64,000 bases of DNA from positions 589,501 through 653,500 of the forward strand of contig CATNEN010000001.1 of NCBI GenBank assembly GCA_950097015.1, given 5' to 3'. Of the stretch, positions 1 through 11,150 are shown one piece after another; within the stretch, counting starts at the first letter, position 1; every line of letters begins with the position of its first letter. Origin of the DNA: Macrostomum hystrix. Lineage: Eukaryota; Platyhelminthes; Macrostomidae. The position numbers were made by a program, and so were the translations under genes. The notes beneath the pieces are model-generated. The model was not told the origin of the DNA. It saw nothing but the letters and a program-made list of their open reading frames with translations, and did not search any database.

Positions 1-596
1 ACCCCCACTAGGCTACAACTACACAAGGCTACAACCCTATTAGGCTAAATCCCCCCACTCGGCTACAACTACACTAGGCTACAACCCCCACTAGGCTACA
101 ACCCCCACTAGGCTACAACTACACTAGGCTACAACCCCCACTAGGCTACAACCCCCACTAGGCTACAACCCCCACTAGGCTACAACTACACTAGGCTACA
201 ACTACACTAGGCTACAACTACACTAGGCTACAACCCCCACTAGGCTACAACCCCCACTAGGCTACAACCCCCACTAGGCTACAACTACACTAGGCTACAA
301 CTACACTAGGCTACAACCCCCACTAGGCTACAACCCTACTAGGCTACAACCCCCACTAGGCTACAACCCCACGAAGCTACAACCCCACTAGGCTACAACC
401 CCCACGAAGCTACAACCCCCACAAGGTCTTAACCCCCACAAGGCTACAACCCCCGCTAGGCATCAACCCCCGCTAGGCATGAAGCCCCACTAGGCATGAA
501 CCCCCACGAAGCTACAACCCCCACGAAGCTACAACACCCACGAAGCTACAACCCCCACGAAGCTACAACCCCCACGAAGCTACAACCCCCTTACTT
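1..596. repeat. 17-18 bp minisatellite, CACTAGGCTACAACCCC unit
   Basis: Tandem copies of a roughly 17-18 bp unit fill this stretch. Two sub-variants alternate: a cactaggctacaacccc form on the left and a cacgaagctacaaccccc form on the right, with a few ggcatcaaccccc/ggcatgaa variants near 460-510. The same cacgaagctacaaccccc form resumes at about 2128 on the other side of the LINE fragment, so one array has been split. The core ccactaggctacaacc is identical over 16 bases to the antisense of the tRNA-like head of the SINE at 53686-53968. Confidence 0.95.
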
Positions 597-599
597 GAC

Positions 600-2130
600 T
601 TAGCGGCAGGGGGCCTCCATGACGGACGCAGCGAGGAGGCGGCTGGTGCCGCCCATATCGCTAACCCCTGGCAGCCAGACGGCCTCCAGCGAGGCGGTGC
701 CGCTCAGGGTGGTCCGTCGGTCGGTTCCGCCGCGCGATCTTCCTCGCCATAGGCTGGGAAGAAATCAGCTCGGCCGGTATCCCGGAGGAAGTGGGCGAGC
801 TGTGGGATGTTCTCGGGCGAGCAGGCTTCGGCAAGAGTCGGTGCCGGCCCGAGGTGCTTTAGCCTAGCCCGGGTGAAAGCCGGGCAGTGGCAGATGAAAT
901 GCTCGGCGTTTTCACGGCCGGAGCAGCAGAAGGGACACGTTTCCTCAGGCACGTGGCCTTGGAGGTAGCGGTGTCTGGTGAAGCAGCCATGTCCCGAAAG
1001 GGCCATGGTGACTGCTCTCAGGTCTCTGCGGTTTAGCCTGAGTAAGGCCTTACGCAGGTTTCTAGAGGGGGTTGGCACCGCAGCCCTGGACTGGCGACAG
1101 TTCAGGGTGCTAGACCACCTCCTCCGGTGCTGGGTCTCCATCCAGTGGTTGATGCTGGAGTTGACAACGGAGATGGGGATCGGGGACTCCGGGCCCGGGC
1201 CCATCAGGGAGCTGGCTGCTCCAGCCTTTGCAAGCTGGTCCGCCATCTCATTCCCTGTGAGCCCGGCGTGCCCAGGGATCCACATCAGCTCCACCTTGTT
1301 AGACTGTGCCAATCCGTTTAACTGGGTGTGGCAGTCCAAGGTGGTTCTGGAGCGAGAGGTGCAGCGACTGAGGGCCTTGAGGGCTGCTTGACTGTCGGAG
1401 TGAAAGAAGATCCTCCGACCAGCCAGCTGCCTCTGGCGCAGCTCAGCCGCACAGAAGCTGATGGCGAGCACTTCGTTTTGGAAAACGCTAGAGCTCTTGC
1501 CACAGTATTGGGAGTGGGTCCAGAGGACCTCGCCACCCGAGGCGACGCACACCCCGAATCCCGATTTACCGTTCATCAGGGAGCCGTCAGTGTAACAATG
1601 GACTGCGGGGTCATCCCAGCAGTCCTTTACCTCATTGCGAGGGAAGATGCTGACTTTGTACCTGTGGCTCCGGAGTAAAGTAGCCGGGGCCCCGTCCGAA
1701 AGGACGGTGAGCCCTCCGCACTCGCCCAGAGTTTTCAGGCAGAGGTCAGAGTGGGGCAGAAGGGAGCGCTTCGAGAAGGCTCGCGAATTCTGGAAGGATA
1801 CACCCGCATCAAGGAGACGACGGGTGGACTTTGCCGCTTCCCCCTTAACAAAAATGTCAATGGGTGTAGCGTTGAGGAAAGCGTTCATGCCTTCAAAGGG
1901 AGTGGAGGGTGGGGCGCCCAGCGTCATACGACAGGCTCTGCCCTGCACCCTATATAGCGCCTCCAGGTTTTTCTGGATGCCCATGGCACTGGCCCAGATG
2001 AGGCCAGCGTAAGCGACTGACGGTCTAATGATCGCCGTGTAAATCCACCAAAGGTTTTTGGGGGTTAGCCCCCAAGTGGTGCCCACGGCTCGCCTGACTT
2101 GCGCCAGAATGGCCAGGGCCCTCTTGGGCT
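600..2130 (-). mobile_element. 5'-truncated non-LTR retrotransposon (LINE), RT thumb/RNase H/CCHC end
   Basis: This is the 3' part of a LINE in antisense orientation, placed cleanly inside the flanking minisatellite. The endonuclease and reverse-transcriptase palm are absent, so the copy is 5' truncated near 2130, as is usual after incomplete target-primed reverse transcription. A short 3' UTR follows the stop codon at 704, and the 3' end lies near 600 with the short direct repeat ctta-cttgactta. The open frame has no stop or frameshift, suggesting a fairly recent insertion. An RNase H domain plus C-terminal CCHC knuckle is typical of the I/Jockey/R1-related LINE groups; the exact clade cannot be settled by eye. 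Confidence 0.9.
704..2129 (-). CDS. LINE ORF2 C-terminal fragment with RNase H domain
   Basis: The frame ends at the TGA at 704. It is open upstream to the repeat junction near 2129; the apparent start at 2086 is only a GTG inside the frame, preceded in frame by residues KRALAILAQVRRAV. The N-terminal part (SVAYAGLIWASAMG, YRVQGRACRMTLGAP) resembles the region after the RT thumb in LINE proteins. RNase H follows, with the acidic residues visible in YTDGS, FQNEVLA, HSDSQAAL and GNEMADQLAKAG. Near the end CPFCCSGRENAEHFICHC is a CCHC zinc knuckle. The product would remove RNA from the RNA/DNA hybrid during retrotransposition, but without RT and endonuclease this copy cannot move by itself. Confidence 0.9.
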
Positions 2131-2332
2131 ACAACCCCCACGAAGCTACAACCCCCACGAAGCTACAACCCCACGAAGCTACAACCCCCACGAATCTACA
2201 ACCCCCACAAGGCTACAACCCCCGCTAGGCATCAACCCCCGCTAGGCATCAACCCCCGCTAGGCATCAACCCCCGCTAGGCATCAACCCCCGCTAGGCAT
2301 CAACCCCCGCTAGGCATCAACCTCTAGGCATG
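2128..2332. repeat. Continuation of the 17-18 bp minisatellite
   Basis: Copies of cacgaagctacaaccccc resume immediately at the LINE 5' junction and grade into ccgctaggcatcaaccc units. This is the same family as 1-596. It ends at about 2332, where single-copy sequence begins. Confidence 0.93.
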
Positions 2333-4075
2333 GATACAGAAGTTTAGTCGCATGTGCCGGCATCTTTTGACCAAACCTGTCGCTTGCTAATCTCATATAA
2401 AGCGATAAAAAATTACAGGAACAATGCAGACGATCAGTTAAACTGTGAATATAAACACGGTGACTAAATACTAAAATAAAGTACAAAATATTCTGACCAA
2501 GCAGTATTCTCCCAGACCTGACAAATTCGACTGCAGTTAAGGGGAGAAATATCCCTTTCGACTCTGTAGGCGAGTGAGAAGGAGAGAGAGGAGTTTTAGA
2601 TGCGACAGAGCGATAGGAAAAAGCTTTGCTTATAAAGGGAGAGTTTCAAGTCATCTGAATGAAGGAACGAACGGAATAATAATGAGAGCGAGGGAGCGAG
2701 GAAGAAAACGAAGACGGAGTTGAGGATCAGTGCAGAGCAAAATGGCCCTCTTGAGGATTTCGGCGGGTAAGGGGAAGTTAGCTCCGCGGGCAAAGAGAGT
2801 GAAGGGGAGAGAGAGGAAGATGATGAACGAATTGGGGGAGCTTTTGATGAAGGCAATGCGAGAGAGGCACTCACTCCTAAGAGGATTTCATAGAAAAGAA
2901 TGTATAAGCGAGAGGGAGGCGATACTCAAACTGCTCAACTGTGCAGCTGCCACACTGCATAGCCAGTGTAGGTGGCCAATGATTTAGTGGTCTGGTTTTA
3001 ATTACAGAGAAGTCTACCGATCAAAATAAGCATTTTTTGATCCAAGTTCATTCCAATCATGTATTGCTTTTAAAAGCTTGCATACAAGCAAGCTTTTCTG
3101 AACGTCATTGTGCAGAAAAAGACACAGGTTCGACAGCAACTTAGCGTTTTTCACACGAGCTCAAAGCTACACAGAGTGAGATATGATAAGACTGCTCTGA
3201 GAAGCCACCCTATCTCCCTTCTGTCCTCTTTTTCTGCCAGCTCTTAGATAAAGGGAAGAGAAGGCTGAAGAGCTGAGACTTGCCCAGCCTTTGGGTGTTC
3301 TTCTCAGCTTTCCTGTGTGCTCAAGACGCTATATTTAGTGTCTATCCCTTCTCTCGTCTTGCTCTATATCTTGTGGGGTCCGACCTCTCCCCACAACCCA
3401 CATGCGCACTTCCTGAGCCCCCACCCTTGGCTAGAACTAAATCTCAGAGCAGTGTAAGTCTGTGCTCGCACCGACTCCTCACAGGAGATCTGAAGCCCAG
3501 CTTCTCCTCATCTCACCCTCTTACTGTCCTAGCGGCCCCATATCCCGCCAGCTCGTCCGTACTGCCTTACCCGCCCCAACTTCTCTTCCCAATCCATCGA
3601 TCAGAGCGAGTGCGAAAGGGTGAGAGAGGTGGATACAGATTTGAGCAGTGAGAAGCTGCAGTCGGAGCTCTGCTTTTGAGACGAGTTGGTGGGGACAGAC
3701 AGTGCGAGGGCGTTGCTACTGACAACCGAAGCGCGCCAGGGGATCGATTCTTCTGCTTCCCTCCCTGCCCCTTGCTTCCTTCTCCAACCCCCTCCTCGCC
3801 GCTCTCTTCTCGCCTCTTCTATCGGCGAGGGAGTCGAGGAGACAGCAAGACTCACTGCGGGGCAGGAAGACGAAGAGGAAGAGAGAGAGAGAGAGGGAAA
3901 GGCAGAGGCAATCCCCTATTTTAGCGCAGTCGCGAGAACCATCTCAGCCTCCCTCTTTCTCCACTCTGCCTTTCGGACCGCGGTCTGGCAACCCCCGAAA
4001 TCAGGAGACGTTTAAGAGCGACTTAACCAGATTTCGTATTCGTCTTCGACTCAGATCGAACTGACACGCGCAACA
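2333..4075 (+). other. Upstream region and probable 5' UTR of synaptotagmin
   Basis: There is no credible coding exon in this 1.7 kb. It contains purine-rich GAGA-type stretches (about 2575-2900), then pyrimidine-rich tracts (about 3200-3800), and becomes GC-richer toward the synaptotagmin ATG. Short open frames here have low-complexity composition. I see no clear TATA box. The compositional shift near 3150-4075 suggests promoter and leader sequence, but the transcription start or trans-splice site cannot be fixed from sequence. Confidence 0.4.
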
Positions 4076-5359
4076 ATGAGCGAGGATGTCGGCATCCCGA
4101 AGGGCGATTCTACGTCCGCCAAGGCTGCCAGCGCCGCCACAGCTGCAGCTGGGGCTGTTAAGCCGAGCCTCTTCGACACAACCGAACGACCGGTGGCTAC
4201 AACCAAAAGCAGCGGCGAAAAAACCATTGAGACCATGAATAGCGCAGTCAATGCAATGGCCAAGCAGCTTCACCTGCCCAAAGGTGCCGTAGTGGCTATC
4301 ATCGTAGGCGTTGTGCTGCTCCTGCTGCTGATCATGTACTGCGTCTGCAAGCGCTGCATCTGTCGCCGCAAGAAGGGCGGCAAAGACGCCAAGAAAGGTA
4401 AGGGCGCGGTTGACATGAAGAGCGTCCAGTTGCTTGGCAACGAGTACAAGGAGAAGGTCCAGCCGGACATGGAGGAGCTGGTCGAGACCATGGAGGACAA
4501 CGAGGGCGCGCAGGAGAAGGAAGTCGAGAAGCTCGGCAAACTGCAGTACTCGCTGGATTATGACTTCCAGAAGGGCGAGCTGTCCGTTGGTGTCATCCAA
4601 GCCTCCGATCTCCCCGCCATGGACATGGGCGGCACATCGGACCCCTACGTGAAGGTCTACATCCTGCCCGAGAAGAAGAAGAAGTTCGAAACCAAAGTGC
4701 ACCGCAAGACGCTCAACCCGGTGTTCAACGAGACGTTCATCTTCAAGGTGCCGTACGCCGACGTGCCCTCGAAGACTCTGGTATTTGCCGTCTACGATTT
4801 CGATCGCTTCTCCAAGCACGACCAGATTGGTCTGATCAAATTGCCACTGGGCGCCATCGATCTGGCTCGCATCATCGAGGAATGGAAGGACATCGATCCT
4901 CCAGAAAGCGAGGATGACAAGAGCAACCGTCTGGGCGACATCTGCTTCTCGCTGCGCTACGTGCCCACCGCTGGCAAACTGACCATTGTGATCCTCGAAG
5001 CTAAGAACCTGAAGAAGATGGACGTTGGCGGTCTCTCCGATCCTTACGTGAAGCTCTCGCTGATGTTGAACGGCAAGCGCATCAAGAAGAAGAAGACCAC
5101 CATCAAGAAGTGCACGCTGAACCCGTACTACAACGAGTCCTTTTCATTCGAAGTGCCCTTCGAACAGATCCAGAAGGTGTCGCTGATTGTCACCGTCGTT
5201 GACTACGATCGCATCGGCACCAGCGAGCCGATTGGCCGCATCGTTCTGGGCTGCACGGCCACCGGGGCCGAACTGCGCCACTGGTCCGACATGCTGGCCA
5301 ATCCGAGGCGCCCCATCGCCCAGTGGCACACGCTGCAGGAGATGCCGGAGAAGTCTTAG
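4076..5359 (+). CDS. Syt1: Synaptotagmin-1, calcium sensor for vesicle fusion
   Basis: A 427-residue protein of normal synaptotagmin-1 length and complete architecture. Residues 1-69 form the short lumenal end and 70-90 the single membrane span ([17 protein letters not shown]). A cysteine/lysine-rich linker ([12 protein letters not shown]), likely palmitoylated, follows. C2A lies at about 157-280 and C2B at about 290-420. Calcium-binding acidic residues are present: D183, D189, D241, D243 and D249 in C2A; D316, D322, D376 and D378 in C2B, with E384 at the fifth site. The C2B polybasic strand ([12 protein letters not shown]) and C-terminal WHTL motif are kept. The protein sits on synaptic or secretory vesicles and triggers SNARE-driven fusion on calcium entry. 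The coding region is unspliced, although a CAG/GTGAGC donor lies 72 nt after the stop. Upstream ATGs give no homologous extension. Confidence 0.97.
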   Translation: MSEDVGIPKGDSTSAKAASAATAAAGAVKPSLFDTTERPVATTKSSGEKTIETMNSAVNAMAKQLHLPKGAVVAIIVGVVLLLLLIMYCVCKRCICRRKKGGKDAKKGKGAVDMKSVQLLGNEYKEKVQPDMEELVETMEDNEGAQEKEVEKLGKLQYSLDYDFQKGELSVGVIQASDLPAMDMGGTSDPYVKVYILPEKKKKFETKVHRKTLNPVFNETFIFKVPYADVPSKTLVFAVYDFDRFSKHDQIGLIKLPLGAIDLARIIEEWKDIDPPESEDDKSNRLGDICFSLRYVPTAGKLTIVILEAKNLKKMDVGGLSDPYVKLSLMLNGKRIKKKKTTIKKCTLNPYYNESFSFEVPFEQIQKVSLIVTVVDYDRIGTSEPIGRIVLGCTATGAELRHWSDMLANPRRPIAQWHTLQEMPEKS

Positions 5360-8160
5360 ACGACTGTCGACATCGGGCACAGCGATTTCGAGAGAGGTTA
5401 GGCGACGCTGAAAGTGTTTGAGCTGGTACAGGTGAGCGTGAAACTGAATTGAACTGAGTGGAAGCTAACTGATGGACCCAGTGAGGTTGCAGATTTTGTG
5501 TCTAGCTGTTGTTGATTTATCCCCCCATTAGAAAACGACATAAATAGCGTCCGCTGTTCTAGGCGCTGTCACTTTGTTGTCATAGCAACATTTAATTCAA
5601 ATCCCTTGGTTAAAACTCCTAGTCGTCTTATTATTAGACAAACCGAAGCACTTACAAACAAGAAAGTTTACCAGTAGCTGTATCGAAGGTCAACAATGCC
5701 GTCGCTATGCAAACGTATCTAGGCAAACGTGCGTTGGGAGCGTTGTTGTCTATTTATTTTTTAGAAAGCTTTGTCTTTGTCCAAGCGGATTAATTCACCA
5801 CAACGACCATTTCGAAAGTTTTTTGACAAGCTCATTTCAATGTGATTTTTATTCTACATATAATAGCTTTACTTTATCTGCGAGAGTAATTGTGGTCAAA
5901 ATTGTTACAACTTACACTTTCATCATGCATTAGACATTTTTCTGCATAATCGCAATAGAGTTGACAATTTATCTTTCTATTTATATTAGTTATATTATAT
6001 ATATATACCCGCATCAAAGCGCACTGCATATTAAAAAGTAGATTTGTTTTAACTCTTCATTTCACACGCTTTCATCTCATTGAGTATGGTTTGACTGGCA
6101 ACGCTCACTTTACTGAATCTCACTGGTTCATTGACATGAAATTGCAGATTATAAATACGAGAATTATCCCCAAGTAAACAAAGAAATTTCAAACTTTGCA
6201 AATAGGTCGTCATTATATTTCAACGGCATGTCTCAGTAAAGTGACCATTGCAACTATCTTAATGTCATAAGAAAAGAAGTAATATTTTATTTTGTACTTT
6301 TTCTAGTCTATTTCGCATTATAGTTTGTGCTTAATCTACCTGTTTAAAAACAGCATACAAAGGAATATTTTCTACAAGTATCACTGTTTATCAGCGTCTA
6401 AATTTAGAGTTCAAGAATTTATTTATCAATACCCGTATTACTGAATTTTCGTAATATTACGAAGCATCTATTGCGTCAAATATCGATTGAAAACATGACA
6501 TTTTGTGAGTCACTTTGGACCTTATACACCATTGGCCTAAGATTATTTTGCTTTGTTATTTGCGTTGTTGAGATCGCTTTTACATTCTATAATGTTTATT
6601 TTACTATTCCCAAAAGCGTCTAAACGCTTAATCAAAAATGCTTGTTTACTGCTATAGTTTTATGCCTGTGATTTCCGGATTTTTTTATAGGTGGTAGAAC
6701 CGAACGACCAAAAAGTCTAGTAGGAACAAACAGTTTTATTAATGATTTGTCACTAATTTGTTATTCTGATATCTGATATCTGGTAATTTGTTTAATTTCA
6801 GTGATGAGTGATTTTTCAGTTAAGTATTCTTCTATAACTGTAATATTTCACGCGGCTAATTTCTGTGTTGTGAATTCTTTTTGTACACCTCATCCACCTT
6901 ATATCCAAAGCTTTTAAAAACGTTTGTATTTTTAGTATAAAATACGTTCCGTTTATACATATAACTATAACGTGACCAATTTTAATCCCATTTGTCATTA
7001 ACTCGAGACTATTAAATAGCAAGTTTAGAAGTTAATAGAGAGTCTGTCGTAGTAGTATCACACTTTAGCTGTCGGATTTGAAGTCATGAATGTGAATTTT
7101 CGTGTGTTTTTGCGTGTCAAGTCCTTTTCCCTTATTAAACACTCAAGTTTTACGCAAAGACAATTTATACAGATTATTTAATTATTGCAACCAATTTATT
7201 TTTAACTTTGCTGTTTGTACCGTTATGTCATAACGATGTTAAGTTTACTTACTTATATTTCCCGTAGCTGTACTCTCGTGTTTAAAATTTCCACAAACAA
7301 GTTAAACAAAAAACTAAGTCAACAAGTTATTTTTCGCGTCCCTGCACCCACTACGATTTGCTGTGTTGACACTTTTGTTGTGAGTTTCAGATGAAATTAA
7401 TTCAGTCCCTATTAATCGGTGTCTTAAATTTATTGTGAAACGGAAAGATTAAAACAAATTAATTTGCTGCTACGAAAAGGAAGACAGAATCTATATCAAA
7501 GTTTTATTTCAATGATGCGATATGCAATTTATTCAGCTGATGACTATAAATACTATAACATACACACTCCAAATGATATAAAACTCGCATATGTAGTAAG
7601 TTAGCAGTTTAGTCCTGTAATATCTGTTGCATGTTTTTCAGTGTGTTAAAGAAACTAAAATATATTAAGCTCGTGTATCGTCAATGTTTCTATATATGTA
7701 CAAAAATGACAAAAGCACAAATTTTCTATGCTCGCTGGTTTTCTTGTTTTACTGACTTAATAATTTTTGCCGAGAGAAATCAACTCAAAATGACACAAGA
7801 AACCAAACACCGTCACAATAAGTACCTATCTACCAAATTGTTTGCGCATATCAGTAGGATTTTATGACAAGTGAAAAAAAATAATCTGCGTTATTTATAC
7901 ACCCGAAAAAAAGTTAAACATACGCAAAATTATAGCTAAATTCTTATCGGAGTGACTATCTAAACTTGCTATGCTGAAGTTGCGTATACTTTTTCAGGTT
8001 TTTTTATAATAACCATGTCCTTATAATGTAACTGGAGAAAACATAAAACATGTAACTGAACTTGTTGCTATAGATGCTTGAAGATATCTTCCGTAAATTC
8101 AAACTTATCCAAAAAACTATAGACCTAATTGTTTTTTCTCTATTCGCAACACACCCTCCA
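5360..8160. other. AT-rich 3' UTR/intergenic stretch, no gene seen
   Basis: No exon-like reading frame was found in 2.8 kb of AT-rich DNA. The first part is probably synaptotagmin 3' UTR; the CAG/GTGAGC donor at 5431/5432 suggests that this UTR may be spliced. A short TA run lies near 5995-6005. Open frames at 6816-7022 and 7631-7867 have no recognisable domain and look fortuitous. Confidence 0.5.
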
Positions 8161-8224
8161 GTGTCCTCTTAAATTTCTCTTTTTGGCTTCTCATTTTCAT
8201 CTCTTATACTCTTCTTTTTCTCCT

Positions 8225-8818
8225 TTTTATGACTCTTCCTCAATCTCCCTGTCACTCTCTCCCTGTCTCTCTCTGTCACTCTCTCCCTGTCTCTCCCAGT
8301 CACTCTCTCCCTGTCTCTCTCTGTCACTCTCTCCCTGTCTCTCCCAGTCACTCTCTCCCTGTCTCTCTCTGTCACTCTCTCCCTGTCTCTCCCAGTCACT
8401 CTCTGTCACTCTCTCCCTGTCTCTCCCAGTCACTCTCTCCCTGTCTCTGTCACTCTCTCCCTGTCTCTCCCAGTCACTCTCTGTCACTCTCTCCCTGTCT
8501 CTCCCTGTCTCTCCCTGTCACTCTCTCCCTGTCTCTCCCTGTCACTCTGTCCCTGTCTCTCTCCCTGTCACTCTCTCCCTGTCTCTCCCAGTCACTCTCT
8601 GTCACTCTCTCCCTGTCTCTCCCTGTCACTCTCTCCCTGTCTCTCTCTCTGTCACTCTCTCCCTGTCACTCTCTCCCTGTCTCTCTCCCTGTCACTCTCT
8701 CCCTGTCACTCTCTCCCTGTCTCTCTCTCTGTCACTCTCTCCCTGTCACTCTCTCCCTGTCACTCTCTCCCTGTCACTCTCTCTGTCACTCTCTCTCTGT
8801 CACTCTTTCCCTGTCATA
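8225..8818. repeat. CTCTCCCTGT/CTCTCCCAGT simple-repeat array
   Basis: Pyrimidine-rich tandem blocks built from ctctccctgt, ctctcccagt and cactctctgt occupy about 600 bp. Several blocks recur as 40-odd bp higher units in the left half. All frames without a stop in the unit are open, so the long Ser/Leu/Pro and Arg/Asp/Glu frames through it are artefacts of composition. Confidence 0.93.
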
Positions 8819-9298
8819 CCCTCTTTCTTTAACAACCATCTTTCTTTTGTTTCTTTTATCACAAAAAAGATATCATTCTTAATTCCCGCTCAGAGCAGAT
8901 TTTTATTTCAACTGACAAATTGGAAATTGATTGGCGGGAAAATGACGGGCAAATATTGATTAGAGTAGGGTCGAAGGAATGAGAATGTTAGCCCGCACAA
9001 TACAAGCAGTCACGCAGTACTAACTCGCCTTTACTATTTCACTAGTTACAATCTATTATGGCGAAGAAATGCGAGAACCTCGTGACTATCCTGTAAGTAA
9101 AGAAAGTGAATAGCGATGACGGATGCGGGATTTGTATGGATTGTGTGCGGGCATGCATCGTCCCATCGCTTCTTCTCAGTCTTGTTCCCTGTATAGTTTT
9201 CTAATAGATTTCTTACTACAAAAAGAGACGAAATTAAGACAGCGGAAAGGAAATCAGGAGTTAGGAAGATCAAAACAAAGGAGGAGGTGGAAGAGAGG
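8819..9298. other. Spacer between two arrays, no gene seen
   Basis: Single-copy sequence of mixed composition lies between the pyrimidine array and the 21 bp array. I see no supported exon, although the plus-strand frame that traverses the next array is open back to 9197. Confidence 0.4.
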
Positions 9299-11150
9299 AT
9301 GAAGGAGACTGAGGAGAGACAGAAGGAGACTGAGGAGAGACAGAAGGAGACTGAGGAGAGACAGAAGGAGACTGAGGACAGACAGAAGGAGACTGAGGAG
9401 AGACAGAAGGAGACTGAGGACAGACAGAAGGAGACTGAGGACAGACAGAAGGAGACTGAGGAGAGACAGAAGGAGACTGAGGACAGACAGAAGGAGACTG
9501 AGGACAGACAGAAGGAGAGGGAGGACAGACAGAAGGAGACTGAGGAGAGACAGAAGGAGACTGAGGAGAGACAGAAGGAGACTGAGGAGAGACAGAAGGA
9601 GACTGAGGACAGACAGAAGGAGACTGAGGAGAGACAGAAGGAGACTGAGGAGAGACAGAAGGAGACTGAGGACAGACAGAAGGAGAGGGAGGACAGACAT
9701 AAGGAGAGGGAGGACAGACAGAAGGAGACTGAGGAGAGACAGAAGGAGACTGAGGAGAGACAGAAGGAGACTGAGGAGAGACAGAAGGAGACTGAGGAGA
9801 GACAGAAGGAGACTGAGGAGAGACAGAAGGAGACTGAGGACAGACAGAAGGAGACTGAGGAGAGACAGAAGGAGACTGAGGACAGACAGAAGGAGACTGA
9901 GGAGAGACAGAAGGAGACTGAGGAGAGACAGAAGGAGACTGAGGACAGACAGAAGGAGAGGGAGGACAGACAGAAGGAGAGGGAGGACAGACAGAAGGAG
10001 ACTGAGGAGAGACAGAAGGAGACTGAGGACAGACAGAAGGAGACTGAGGACAGACAGAAGGAGACTGAGGAGAGACAGAAGGTGGGGGAGGACAGACAGA
10101 AGGAGAGGGAGGACAGACAGAAGGAGACTGAGGAGAGACAGAAGGAGACTGAGGAGAGACAGAAGGAGACTGAGGAGAGACAGAAGGAGACTGAGGACAG
10201 ACAGAAGGAGACTGAGGAGAGACAGAAGGAGACTGAGGAGAGACAGAAGGAGACTGAGGACAGACAGAAGGAGAGGGAGGACAGACATAAGGAGAGGGAG
10301 GACAGACAGAAGGAGACTGAGGAGAGACAGAAGGAGACTGAGGAGAGACAGAAGGAGACTGAGGAGAGACAGAAGGAGACTGAGGAGAGACAGAAGGAGA
10401 CTGAGGAGAGACAGAAGGAGACTGAGGACAGACAGAAGGAGACTGAGGAGAGACAGAAGGAGACTGAGGACAGACAGAAGGAGACTGAGGAGAGACAGAA
10501 GGAGAGGGAGGACAGACAGAAGGAGACTGAGGAGAGACAGAAGGAGACTGAGGACAGACAGAAGGAGACTGAGGAGAGACAGAAGGAGACTGAGGAGAGA
10601 CAGAAGGAGACTGAGGACAGACAGAAGGAGACTGAGGAGAGACAGAAGGAGACTGAGGAGAGACAGAAGGAGACTGAGGACAGACAGAAGGAGACTGAGG
10701 AGAGACAGAAGGAGACTGAGGACAGACAGAAGGAGACTGAGGAGAGACAGAAGGAGACTGAGGAGAGACAGAAGGAGACTGAGGAGAGACAGAAGGAGAC
10801 TGAGGAGAGACAGAAGGAGACTGAGGAGAGACAGAAGGTGGGGGAGGACAGACAGAAGGAGAGGGAGGACAGACAGAAGGAGAGGGAGGACAGACAGAAG
10901 GAGACTGAGGAGAGACAGAAGGAGACTGAGGACAGACAGAAGGAGACTGAGGACAGACAGAAGGAGACTGAGGAGAGACAGAAGGAGACTGAGGACAGAC
11001 AGAAGGAGACTGAGGAGAGACAGAAGGAGACTGAGGAGAGACAGAAGGAGACTGAGGACAGACAGAAGGAGACTGAGGAGAGACAGAAGGAGACTGAGGA
11101 GAGACAGAAGGTGGGGGAGGACAGACAGAAGGAGAGGGAGGACACAAGGA
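9299..11150. repeat. 21 bp minisatellite (about 88 units) with higher-order structure
   Basis: The unit is gagactgaggagagacagaa plus g (21 bp), with E/D variants (gaggag versus gaggac), a gagaggg variant and a gtggggg variant. Rare variants repeat at exact multiples of 21: the cataagg variant at 9698 and 10286 is 588 bp apart (28 units), and gtggggg at 10081, 10837 and 11110 is 756 and 273 bp apart. This shows segmental duplication within the array. Because 21 is divisible by three, five of six frames are open. The plus frame would encode a heptad (ETEERQK/ETEDRQK). No flanking exon or homology supports translation, so I annotate it as a repeat. Confidence 0.95.

Noticed and set aside
1328-2012. 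Plus-strand frames across the LINE
   Set aside because: Shadows of the RNase H-bearing minus-strand ORF, which has recognisable motifs.
4001-4819. 272-codon minus-strand frame opposite synaptotagmin
   Set aside because: Shadow of a GC-rich coding exon; it has no domain of its own.
8129-8959. Ser/Leu/Pro-rich frames and minus-strand Arg/Asp/Glu frames
   Set aside because: Pure simple-repeat translation.
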